NCBI RefSeq assembly: GCF_004005965.1
Contig: NZ_SACY01000001.1
Location: 186,001-250,000, forward strand
DNA length: 64,000 nucleotides
Source of the DNA: Sandaracinomonas limnophila
GTDB lineage: Bacteria > Bacteroidota > Bacteroidia > Cytophagales > Spirosomataceae
Reading direction: 5' to 3'
Of this stretch, positions 52,465 to 60,999 are shown in pieces. Position 1 is the stretch's first letter, and every line of letters begins with the position of its first letter. A program made the position numbers and the translations under genes. The notes below the pieces were generated by a model. That model saw nothing but the letters and a program-made list of their open reading frames with translations. It ran no database searches and was not told where the DNA came from.

Positions 52465-53469
52465 ATGTCAAAAAATACCTTTTTGGATTTAATTACCTAC
52501 CTAAAAGAATATTTTACATCTTCATCCAATGAAGAAAAAATTGAACTTTTCATAGAAAAAGCCTTGGGGCAAAATCCCTGGTTTACTCGTGATTTGGTTG
52601 ATTATTCAATGGATGCCATTCAAAAGCAATTCTTTGACAGAAATAAATGGGAACATTTTTTTGAAGAACAGGGACTGCCTAAGCAAAGTACTCCTAAAAA
52701 AGTTGGAATTGTTTTACCAGGAAATTTACCTGCAGTAGGTATGCACGATGTTTTGATGGTTTTAGCCTCGGGAAATATTTGTTTAATCAAATTGAGTTCT
52801 CAAGATACTCCCCTAATGCAATTATATGTAGAGGTTATTCAATCCTTTGGAAAATTTGAAATTCAAATAGTTGATAAAATTAAAGATTCTGAGTTTGTAA
52901 TCGCTACAGGTTCCGACACCACAGGTAATTATTTTGATCAATATTTTAAAGATATTCCACGTATTATTCGTAAAAATCGAAGTTCATTGGCAATTCTTTG
53001 GGGAAATGAATCGAAATCTGATTTTGAAGGTTTGGCAAAAGATATTTTTACGTATTATGGTTTGGGGTGTAGAAATGTATCCTCTATTTTTATCCCAAAA
53101 GATTACGATTTAATTCCTTTATTTGATGTGCTGACCACCTATCAGTGGGTAATGGAACATCATAAGTATTCAAATAATTACCAGTACCAAAAGACTTTAT
53201 TTTTATTAAATCAAGTCCCACATTTCGACTTAGGCAATTTATTGGTTCTTGAAAAACCAGAATTAGTTTCTGCAGTGGGAGTTTTACACTTGCATTATTA
53301 TTCTAATGAGCAAGAATTAAAAGAAATGCTTGTAGGTTTTGAAGAAAAAATTCAATGCAAAGTCGGAATTGGCCAGGATTTAATTCCGTTTGGTTTGGCG
53401 CAAGAACCTAGTTTAAGTGATTGGGCAGATGGGGTGAATACTTATAGAATTATGAATTATGAATTGTAA
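52465..53469 (+). CDS. Acyl-CoA reductase (LuxC-like)
   Basis: This 334-residue protein has the LuxC/aldehyde-dehydrogenase fold: VGIVLPGNLPAVGMHDVLMVLASGN, IATGSDTTGNYFDQYF, NRSSLAILWGNES and catalytic Cys in YYGLGCRNVSSIFIP. It would reduce fatty acyl-CoA to aldehyde. It is divergent from ferredoxin. Its last codons (RIMNYEL, stop) are encoded by the left arm of an inverted heptamer repeat, so the natural C-terminus has been extended by repeat DNA. Confidence 0.86.
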   Translation: MSKNTFLDLITYLKEYFTSSSNEEKIELFIEKALGQNPWFTRDLVDYSMDAIQKQFFDRNKWEHFFEEQGLPKQSTPKKVGIVLPGNLPAVGMHDVLMVLASGNICLIKLSSQDTPLMQLYVEVIQSFGKFEIQIVDKIKDSEFVIATGSDTTGNYFDQYFKDIPRIIRKNRSSLAILWGNESKSDFEGLAKDIFTYYGLGCRNVSSIFIPKDYDLIPLFDVLTTYQWVMEHHKYSNNYQYQKTLFLLNQVPHFDLGNLLVLEKPELVSAVGVLHLHYYSNEQELKEMLVGFEEKIQCKVGIGQDLIPFGLAQEPSLSDWADGVNTYRIMNYEL

Positions 53470-53494
53470 ATTATTAATTCATAATTCATAATTC
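53447..53494. repeat. Perfect 19-bp inverted repeat of AATTATG heptamers
   Basis: The arm at 53447-53465 and its exact complement at 53476-53494 flank a 10-nt loop. It lies across the 3' ends of two convergent genes, supplies the last codons of both, and could act as a bidirectional terminator. Confidence 0.9.
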
Positions 53495-54008
53495 TTTTAA
53501 TCCCAAAAGCCACTCCCATTCCAATCAATCCCCCCACAATTACATCTAATGGGTAATGAGCTCCCAAGTAAATTCTACTATATGATATAATTGAAGCCCA
53601 GGCTATTATTAAATATAGCATGTTTTTGTTTTTTGTAATTAAATATAATCCAATTGCTAAGGCAAATGAATTAGCAGCATGAGATGAACAAAAACCAAAT
53701 TGTCCACCGCAACCATCTGCTAAATGAATCCAAGATTGAAAGCTTGCTTCATGACAAGGTCTTAGTCGCTGTATCCAAGGTTTAAGGATTGAAGAACAAA
53801 TTTGATCCGAGATTGCAACTGATATAATTAAATAAACAATTGGCTTCCAAGATTGTTGTTTGAATTTTCGAATTAAGTAATAGATTATCAAAAGATAGAA
53901 AGGGATCCAAACATATTTATTAGAAAAAAATATCATTACAGAATCAAACAATTCCGTATGGTGAAGGTTTATCCATTTAAATAATTCGCTATCCCAACTT
54001 GGCCACAT
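53457..54008 (-). CDS. PAP2-family membrane phosphatase
   Basis: This 183-residue protein has about five helices and PAP2 motifs: KPWIQRLRPCHE (KxxxxxxRP), SSHAANSFALAIGL (PSGH variant, SSHA) and SRIYLGAHYPLDVIVGG. It dephosphorylates lipid phosphates such as undecaprenyl or phosphatidyl glycerol phosphate at the membrane. The C-terminus RIMNYELIIYNS is encoded by the repeat arm. It starts 3 bp after the trpS stop, so likely co-transcribed. Confidence 0.88.
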   Translation of the reverse strand: MWPSWDSELFKWINLHHTELFDSVMIFFSNKYVWIPFYLLIIYYLIRKFKQQSWKPIVYLIISVAISDQICSSILKPWIQRLRPCHEASFQSWIHLADGCGGQFGFCSSHAANSFALAIGLYLITKNKNMLYLIIAWASIISYSRIYLGAHYPLDVIVGGLIGMGVAFGIKRIMNYELIIYNS

Positions 54009-54011
54009 AAA

Positions 54012-54983
54012 TTAAAATTTAAAAACTTCTCGGACGCGTTGAATTGTTTTTTGTGCGATGGGTTCTACCTTCTTCTCTCCTTCTTCCAGCTTTTGTTCAA
54101 TTATTTTTGGATTGTTCATGTAGTAATCAAACTTTTCACGCGCATCAGCAAATTTTCTCATCATTACTTCGTGAAGTGCTTGTTTTGCATGTCCATAACC
54201 GAAGCCACCAGCCAAATAATTAGAACGCATTTGGTCAATTTCTTCTTTACTAGCAATCAAATTAAATAATTTGAAGGTGATATCATTTTCAGGATCTTTC
54301 GGATCTTCTAAAGGAGTCGTATCAGTAACGATTTTCTTTATTTGCTTTAACAAATCCTTTTCAGGCAAGAAAATATCAATGTAATTATTGAGCGATTTAC
54401 TCATTTTCTGGCCATCAATACCTGGGATAGTCATCACTTCTTCACTTATTTCAGCTTCTGGAATGACAAAAATATCTTGCTTAGCTAAGCGATTTACAGC
54501 TGAAGCAATATCTCGTGTCATTTCAATATGCTGCCGCTGGTCTTTTCCTACGGGAACAATATTTGCATCATACAACACAATATCTGCCGCTTGTAAAACG
54601 GGATAGGTAAACAATCCTGCATTTACATCTGCCAATTTGCTCGATTTATCCTTGAAGCTATGTGCATTTGCTAGCATTGGAAAGGGCGTAAAACAGTTTA
54701 AGTACCACATTAATTCGGTATGGTATGGCGCTAATTTAGATTGACGATAAAAGAAATTTTTGTCAGTATCAAATCCAAAAGCTAACCAAGCGGCAGCAAT
54801 AGCTAATGTGTTATTTCTAATAGCTTCACCATCTTTTAAACTAGTTAATGTATGTAAATCGGCAATAAATAAAAATGATTCATTTCCCGATTTTTTAGAT
54901 AACTCAATTGCAGGAATGATGGCCCCGAGGATGTTTCCAAGGTGAGGTCTGCCTGAAGATTGAATTCCGGTTAAAATGCGCAT
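54012..54983 (-). CDS. trpS: Tryptophanyl-tRNA synthetase
   Basis: The start at 54983 (323 residues, MRILTGIQSSGRPHLGN) gives the normal class I N-terminus; an ATG at 55025 adds an unusual hydrophobic leader. It has HIGH-type PHLGN, DLHTLTSLKD, PVGKDQRQHIEMTRDIA and KMSKS in GQKMSKSLNN. It charges tRNA-Trp. It is divergent from the DUF2461-dnaE operon and upstream of the PAP2 gene. Confidence 0.95.
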   Translation of the reverse strand: MRILTGIQSSGRPHLGNILGAIIPAIELSKKSGNESFLFIADLHTLTSLKDGEAIRNNTLAIAAAWLAFGFDTDKNFFYRQSKLAPYHTELMWYLNCFTPFPMLANAHSFKDKSSKLADVNAGLFTYPVLQAADIVLYDANIVPVGKDQRQHIEMTRDIASAVNRLAKQDIFVIPEAEISEEVMTIPGIDGQKMSKSLNNYIDIFLPEKDLLKQIKKIVTDTTPLEDPKDPENDITFKLFNLIASKEEIDQMRSNYLAGGFGYGHAKQALHEVMMRKFADAREKFDYYMNNPKIIEQKLEEGEKKVEPIAQKTIQRVREVFKF

Positions 54984-55101
54984 AAATTTTGTTAAAAAAA
55001 ATTTCACAAAAATCAATAAATTCATTCAAATATCCACCATTTTTTCTGTCAAAATCCTAATATTTTTTTTAAATTCGTTATTCTTTCCCTAAACGAATTT
55101 T

Positions 55102-55779
55102 ATGTCCCTCTCATCTGAGTTAATTTCTTTTTTATGTAACCTTAAAGCTAATAACAATAGAGAATGGTTTGCAGACAATAAAAAGGAATTTCAGGTGGTT
55201 AAAATTCAATTTGATGAATTTGTAAGTTCCCTAATTCATGATTTTTCAGCTTTTGAAAACATGGCAGGTGTAGAGGTGAAAAATTGTGTATTTCGAATTT
55301 ATCGAGACGTGCGTTTTTCAAAAGACAAAGCACCTTACAAACCTTGGTTTTCTGCTGCGTTTTCTGAAGGTGGTAAAAATTCCCCCTACATGGACTATTA
55401 CCTACACATAGAACCGGGAGGAAAATCGTTTATTGGAGGTGGAATGTATGCGCCCGAACCAGCACATTTAGCTAAATACCGTCAAGAAATAGATTACAAT
55501 GGTGACCATTTGGTAGCACTTATTCAAGACCCAAAATTTGCTGCGAACTTTGGACAATATCAAGGTGATGCCTTGAAAAAAGCTCCCAAAGGCTATTCAG
55601 ATGATCATCCCAACTTAGAATTATTAAAACAAAAACAACTTTTCTTTTGGAAACATTTTACAGATGATGAATTGTTGAAAAAAGATTTTCAAGAAAAAGT
55701 TATTCATAATGCTAAACTTTTAAAACCTGTTCTAGACTTTTTAAACACCTCAATTTTCGACAAAGCCCCAACTGAATAA
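55102..55779 (+). CDS. DUF2461 family protein
   Basis: This 225-residue protein has DUF2461 motifs: LKANNNREWFADNKKEF, CVFRIYRDVRFSKDKAPYKPWFSAAF and YYLHIEPGGKSFIGGGMYAPEPAHLAKYRQEI, then APKGYSDDHPNLELLK. Its biochemical function is unknown. It lies 2 bp before dnaE in the same direction, which implies co-expression but not a shared role. Confidence 0.9.
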   Translation: MSLSSELISFLCNLKANNNREWFADNKKEFQVVKIQFDEFVSSLIHDFSAFENMAGVEVKNCVFRIYRDVRFSKDKAPYKPWFSAAFSEGGKNSPYMDYYLHIEPGGKSFIGGGMYAPEPAHLAKYRQEIDYNGDHLVALIQDPKFAANFGQYQGDALKKAPKGYSDDHPNLELLKQKQLFFWKHFTDDELLKKDFQEKVIHNAKLLKPVLDFLNTSIFDKAPTE

Positions 55780-55781
55780 AT

Positions 55782-58700
55782 ATGCAATTTTCCCATTTAC
55801 ACAATCATTCACAATTTTCATTACTAGACGGGGCGTCTAAGATTTCTGCAATGTTTAAAAAAGCAAAAGCAGATAATATGCCAGCCGTGGCCATAACAGA
55901 CCACGGTAACATGTTTGGTGTATTTCAATTTGTAGCCGAAGCTGGAAAACATGGGGTTAAACCCATTGTGGGCTGTGAGTTTTATGTGGTTGCAGACCGA
56001 CACAAACAATCTTTTACCAAAGAACAAAAAGATAAGCGGTATCATCAGTTGTTTTTAGCTAAAAATCCGGAAGGCTATCAAAATTTGGTGAAACTCTGTT
56101 CATTAGGTTTTATGGAAGGGATGTATTCTAAATATCCCAGAATTGATAAAGAATTAGTTTTAAAATATCATAAAGGCCTTATTGCTACTACTTGCTGTTT
56201 GGGAGCAAGCGTCCCTCAGGCTATTTTGCGCTCAGGTGAAGAGGAAGCTGAAAAGGAATTTAAATGGTGGTTAGACCTATTTGGAGAAGATTATTATGTA
56301 GAAGTTCAAAACCATTTTATTCCTGAGCAACAGCAAGTTAATGATGTATTATTAAAGTTTGCAAAAAAGTACAATGTAAAAGTAATTGCTTCTAACGACT
56401 CCCATTATTTAGATCGTAAAGATGCCAATGCACATGATATTTTATTGTGTATTAACACAGGTGAGAAGCAGTCCACTCCTACTTATAAAGATGTAGAAAA
56501 CGATATGGATATGCGTGGAAAGCGTTTTGCTTTCTATAATGACGAGTTTTATTTTAAGTCTACGGAGGAAATGACCCAATTGTGGTCGCATATTCCTGAG
56601 GCGATTGATAATACCAATGAAATTGTTGGAAAGGTAGAAACCCTTGAATTAAAAAAGGATGTATTACTTCCTAATTTCCAAATCCCTTTAGAGTTTGCCT
56701 CTCAAGACGATTATTTAGAACATATAACTTGGGAAGGCGCTAAAAAGCGTTATGGTGATATAGATCAGGTTAAAGAAGAACGTATCAATTTTGAATTGCA
56801 TACCATTCGAACGATGGGTTTTGCTGGTTATTTCTTAATTGTTGCCGATTTTATTAATGCGGGAAAAGATTTAGGCGTTTACGTGGGTCCAGGTCGTGGT
56901 TCTGCCGCAGGTTCTGTGGTTGCTTATTGTTTGGGTATTACAAATATTGATCCCATTAAATATGATTTACTATTTGAGCGTTTTTTGAATCCAGATCGTA
57001 AGTCATTACCCGATATTGATACGGATTTTGATGACGAGGGTCGCCAAAAGGTTATTGATTATGTGGTTGATAAATATGGCAAAAATCAGGTAGCACATAT
57101 TGTTACTTATGGTACCATGGCCGCTAAAATGTCGATCAAGGATGTTGCCCGTGTTTTGGATTTACCTTTATCCGATTCCAATGCCTTGGCCAAATTGGTA
57201 CCTGATAAGCCTAAAATTTCATTAGACCGTGTGGTAAACGCACCTTTGACGGGCGATGGTTCTTTGGCAGATAAGGAAGGGTTAAGTGCAGATGAATTGG
57301 AACAAGTTAAACAATTGCGTGAAATAAAAGCGCAAGGAGGTTTGGCTAGTAGAGTGATAGATGAAGCGCTTGTTTTGGAAGGCTCTGTGCGTGGAACAGG
57401 TATTCATGCTGCAGGTATTATCATTGCCCCATCTGATTTAACTGATATTTTACCCGTTGCAACCAATAAAGATGTTAACTTATTAATTACCCAATTTGAT
57501 GGTGGTGTAATTGAAAATGCTGGAGTAATTAAAATGGACTTTTTGGGCTTGAAAACCTTGTCTATTTTGAAGGAAGCAGTTCGACTCATCAAGAAAAATC
57601 ATGGTGTAGATATCGTTTTGGATGATATTCCTTTGGATGATGCAAACACCTATGAGTTATATCAGCGAGCAGAAACCAATGGAACTTTCCAGTTTGAATC
57701 TGCTGGAATGCAAAAACATTTAAGGGACTTAAAACCTGACCGTTTCTCCGATTTAATTGCCATGAATGCCTTGTTTAGACCAGGACCCATGGTTTATATA
57801 CCCAATTACATTGCCCGTAAACATGGTAGAGAGGCCATAGAATATGATTTGCCTGAAATGGAAGAATATTTGGCAGATACTTATGGAATTACGGTTTACC
57901 AGGAGCAAGTAATGCTTTTATCTCAAAAATTGGCAAATTTTACCAAAGGTGATGCCGATGTATTGCGAAAAGCCATGGGTAAAAAGGATAAGGCAACCAT
58001 CGATAAAATGAAAGGTAAATTTATGGAAGGTGGTGCAACAAATAATCATCCGGCCGATAAATTAGAAAAGATTTGGACCGACTGGGAGGCATTTGCCCAA
58101 TATGCATTTAATAAATCGCACTCGACCTGTTATGCTTTTGTAGCCTACCAAACAGGTTATTTGAAGGCAAATTATCCTGGAGAATACATGGCTGCCGTTC
58201 TTTCCAATTCATTAGGAAACATTGAAAAAATTACTTTTTTCATGGATGAATGTAAACGAATGGGTATTCCATTATTAGTTCCAGATGTAAACGAATCTGA
58301 AAGAGCATTTGCTGTGAATAAAAAGGGACAAATTCGTTTTGGTTTGGGTGCAATTAAAGGTGTTGGTGAGGCTGCAGTTGATATTATTGTTGAGGAGCGT
58401 CAAAAAAATGGTGATTTTGTAGATATTTTCGACTTTATTTCACGGGTAAATACTCGAGTAGTTAACAAGAAAAACTTTGAAAATTTAGTTTATGCTGGGG
58501 CATTTGATTGTTTCAAAGAGATTCCAAGAGATGCCTATTTTGCTGTAGATCCTTCAGATAATATCGGTTTCATTGAGCGAATCATTAAATATACGGCTAA
58601 GGTTATTGAATTAAAATCTACAGCTTCCACTTCTCTATTCGGAGATATGGGGGCAGATAGTGGATTTGATATTCCGAAACCTAAAATTCCCCAAGGAGAA

Positions 58701-59354
58701 GGTTGGTCAATTATGGAGCAATTGAAATACGAAAAGGAAGTTGTTGGGGTCTATATTTCTGGTCACCCCTTAGATGATTATAAAATTGAAATTAAGAGTT
58801 TTTGTAATTCAACAGTTGCACAATTAGAAACTCGACCAAATTCCTTACAATCCTTTGCCGGAATTGTAACAAAAATGCAAACGAGGACGGCCGGTAACGG
58901 AAATCAATTCATGATTTTTAGTATAGAGGATTTAACTGGAACTTATGAATTCGCCTTATTTTCAAAAGATTATTTAGAATTTGAGCGATATGTTCAACCC
59001 GATCGGCTGTTGTTTGTACAAGGAACTTATCAGGCAAAGAATAAGTATTCAGATCAGATGACTTTCAAGATTAGTTTTATGGAATTGCTTTCTGAGGTTT
59101 TGGAAGACAGAGCCAAGGAATTACGAATGACATTTAATATCAAAGATATGAACCAAGCAACATATGAATCTGTTGCAGAAATTTTGGAGGAAAATAAAGG
59201 GAATAAAAAACTCATCATGGAGGTTTATGATGAAGAAGCAAAAATTAGTTTAGAATTATTGAGTAGAAAAAGTCAGGTAAATATTTCTAAAAAACTAATA
59301 AAGCAACTTGATAACTTAGAAAATGTAAATTTTAAATTGATTTCTAAAAATTAA
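55782..59354 (+). CDS. dnaE: DNA polymerase III alpha subunit
   Basis: This 1190-residue protein has the PHP domain (HLHNHSQFSLLDGA, AITDHGNMFG), then palm motifs PGRGSAAGSVVAYCLGI and PDIDTDFDDEGRQKVI with catalytic Asp. FNKSHSTCYAFVAYQTGYLKA is in the fingers. A helix-hairpin-helix region and an OB domain (FAGIVTKMQTRTAGNGNQFMIFSIEDLTG) follow. It is the replicative DNA polymerase of the DnaE1 type. It follows DUF2461 closely; trxA comes 63 bp downstream. Confidence 0.97.
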   Translation: MQFSHLHNHSQFSLLDGASKISAMFKKAKADNMPAVAITDHGNMFGVFQFVAEAGKHGVKPIVGCEFYVVADRHKQSFTKEQKDKRYHQLFLAKNPEGYQNLVKLCSLGFMEGMYSKYPRIDKELVLKYHKGLIATTCCLGASVPQAILRSGEEEAEKEFKWWLDLFGEDYYVEVQNHFIPEQQQVNDVLLKFAKKYNVKVIASNDSHYLDRKDANAHDILLCINTGEKQSTPTYKDVENDMDMRGKRFAFYNDEFYFKSTEEMTQLWSHIPEAIDNTNEIVGKVETLELKKDVLLPNFQIPLEFASQDDYLEHITWEGAKKRYGDIDQVKEERINFELHTIRTMGFAGYFLIVADFINAGKDLGVYVGPGRGSAAGSVVAYCLGITNIDPIKYDLLFERFLNPDRKSLPDIDTDFDDEGRQKVIDYVVDKYGKNQVAHIVTYGTMAAKMSIKDVARVLDLPLSDSNALAKLVPDKPKISLDRVVNAPLTGDGSLADKEGLSADELEQVKQLREIKAQGGLASRVIDEALVLEGSVRGTGIHAAGIIIAPSDLTDILPVATNKDVNLLITQFDGGVIENAGVIKMDFLGLKTLSILKEAVRLIKKNHGVDIVLDDIPLDDANTYELYQRAETNGTFQFESAGMQKHLRDLKPDRFSDLIAMNALFRPGPMVYIPNYIARKHGREAIEYDLPEMEEYLADTYGITVYQEQVMLLSQKLANFTKGDADVLRKAMGKKDKATIDKMKGKFMEGGATNNHPADKLEKIWTDWEAFAQYAFNKSHSTCYAFVAYQTGYLKANYPGEYMAAVLSNSLGNIEKITFFMDECKRMGIPLLVPDVNESERAFAVNKKGQIRFGLGAIKGVGEAAVDIIVEERQKNGDFVDIFDFISRVNTRVVNKKNFENLVYAGAFDCFKEIPRDAYFAVDPSDNIGFIERIIKYTAKVIELKSTASTSLFGDMGADSGFDIPKPKIPQGEGWSIMEQLKYEKEVVGVYISGHPLDDYKIEIKSFCNSTVAQLETRPNSLQSFAGIVTKMQTRTAGNGNQFMIFSIEDLTGTYEFALFSKDYLEFERYVQPDRLLFVQGTYQAKNKYSDQMTFKISFMELLSEVLEDRAKELRMTFNIKDMNQATYESVAEILEENKGNKKLIMEVYDEEAKISLELLSRKSQVNISKKLIKQLDNLENVNFKLISKN

Positions 59355-59387
59355 TGGAATTATTTAGGGCAATTTTGTGTTTTAACT

Positions 59388-59395
59388 TAAATTTG
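59388..59395 (+). promoter_or_regulatory. Candidate -7 element (TAAATTTG) for trxA
   Basis: Exact TAnnTTTG match 22 nt before the trxA start codon, in the 63-bp gap after dnaE; -33 spacing is poor. Confidence 0.35.
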
Positions 59396-59417
59396 AATTT
59401 TAAAAATAAAAAATAAC

Positions 59418-59741
59418 ATGGGAAAATATGTAGAGGCAACAGATGCCAATTTTCAAGAGTTAATAGGAACAGACACTCCAGTTTTAGTAGATTTTTGGGC
59501 TGAGTGGTGTGGTCCATGCAAAATGATTGGTCCAGTTGTGGAAGAGTTAGCTGGGGAGGTGGAAGGAAAGGCAATTGTTGCTAAAATGAATGTAGATTTA
59601 AATTCAAATGTGCCTGCATCTTTGGGTATTCGTTCAATTCCAACTTTGATGGTTTTCAAAAATGGTGAAATGAAGGAAAGATTAGTAGGCGGAAATATTC
59701 CAAAGGCAGTGTTAGCAGAAACTTTATTAAAGCACGCTTAA
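59418..59741 (+). CDS. trxA: Thioredoxin
   Basis: This 107-residue classic cytoplasmic thioredoxin has active site WAEWCGPCKM, the buried Asp in VLVDFW, cis-Pro in SIPTLMVFKNG and VGGNIPKAVL. It is the general dithiol reductant of the cell. It overlaps the end of the convergent aminotransferase gene by 4 bp. Confidence 0.96.
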   Translation: MGKYVEATDANFQELIGTDTPVLVDFWAEWCGPCKMIGPVVEELAGEVEGKAIVAKMNVDLNSNVPASLGIRSIPTLMVFKNGEMKERLVGGNIPKAVLAETLLKHA

Positions 59742-60940
59742 TCAGCTTTTGAAACCTTATCAATGGCTTGTAACAAGATGTTGCAGGCCATTTTTATTTC
59801 CTCTGGAGTGATAATTAAAGGTGGCGCAATGCGTAAAGAATTGTCGCAAAAGAGAAACCAGTCTGTAATTAATCCTAGCGGAATTGCTTCATCGATAATG
59901 GCTTTTACCGTTTTGAAATCTTTAAATTCCAGCGCCATCATCAATCCAGCATGTCTGAAATCCTTAATTAATGGATGTTTTAGAAGTTCTAGAAATATTT
60001 TTTCCTTTTCTAAAACTTGATCAACCAGGTTTTCGTCTAAGATTACTTGTAAAGTTTCTAATGAGGCGGCGCATGAAACTGGATTCCCTCCAAATGTTGT
60101 GATATGACCAAGTACTGGGTTGTCCATCAGGCTCGACATTTTTTCTTTCGATGAAATAAATGCACCCAAAGGCAGACCTCCTCCCATTCCTTTGGCAGTA
60201 AGTAAAATATCTGGTTCAATCCCCATTTGTTGAAAGGCCCAAAAAGTACCTGTTCTGCCAAATCCAGATTGAATTTCATCGATAATTAATAACGTTCCCG
60301 TTTCGTTACATTTTTTTCTTAAACCTTGAAAATAGGATTTCGGGGCGGTCCTCACTCCTGCCTCACCAGCAACTATTTCAATGACCACTCCAGCTGTTTT
60401 AGTAGATATTTTTTCTAGATCTGCTAAATTTCCATGTTCGATATGTTTGATATCCGGTAAAAGTGGTCGAAAACTATTTTTGAAAAATTCATCACCTGCT
60501 AAGGATAAGGCTCCTTGGGTAGCCCCATGATAGGCATTTTTACAAGCAATGAATTCGGTTTTTCCCGTGAATCGCTTTGCCAATTTCATGGCACCCTCGG
60601 TTGCTTCTGTTCCAGAATTGGTAAAATATACCTGTTGTAAATGGTTGGATTTTGTGGTTTCAATCAGCTTTTTTGCTAATTGAACTTGTGGCGATTGAAT
60701 ATATTCTCCATACACCATCAAGTGCATGTATTGATCTAATTGGTTTTTAATGGCCTGAACAACCCGAGGATGTCTATGGCCCACATTTGATACTGCAATC
60801 CCTGAAATTAAATCGATATATCTTTTTCCTTGAGTATCAATTAAAAATATTCCCTCAGATCGTTCAATTTCTAAAGCCAGCGGTGCGTCAGACGTTTGAG
60901 CAATATGATTTAAAAAGAGTTGACGTTGGGAAATATTCAT
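59738..60940 (-). CDS. Class III PLP aminotransferase (acetylornithine/ornithine type)
   Basis: This 400-residue fold-type I class III enzyme has YIDLISGIAVSNVGHRHPRVV, YFTNSGTEATEGAMKLAKRFTGK, IIDEIQSGFGRTGTFWAFQQMGIEPDILLTAKGMGGGLPLGA (Lys for PLP) and HITTFGGNPVSCAASL. ArgD-like or ornithine, GABA or lysine aminotransferase cannot be told apart here; no arginine gene is adjacent. Convergent with trxA and divergent from the DUF5686 gene. Confidence 0.86.
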   Translation of the reverse strand: MNISQRQLFLNHIAQTSDAPLALEIERSEGIFLIDTQGKRYIDLISGIAVSNVGHRHPRVVQAIKNQLDQYMHLMVYGEYIQSPQVQLAKKLIETTKSNHLQQVYFTNSGTEATEGAMKLAKRFTGKTEFIACKNAYHGATQGALSLAGDEFFKNSFRPLLPDIKHIEHGNLADLEKISTKTAGVVIEIVAGEAGVRTAPKSYFQGLRKKCNETGTLLIIDEIQSGFGRTGTFWAFQQMGIEPDILLTAKGMGGGLPLGAFISSKEKMSSLMDNPVLGHITTFGGNPVSCAASLETLQVILDENLVDQVLEKEKIFLELLKHPLIKDFRHAGLMMALEFKDFKTVKAIIDEAIPLGLITDWFLFCDNSLRIAPPLIITPEEIKMACNILLQAIDKVSKAD

Positions 60941-60999
60941 ATAGTAAAATTAACTATATTTAAGTATCCTTTTAAAAACTAAACCACTAAATTTATCTC

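Noticed and set aside
53447-53494. Inverted repeat considered as an insertion-sequence end or attachment site
   Set aside because: No transposase or integrase nearby, no target duplication; it consists only of the common heptamer.
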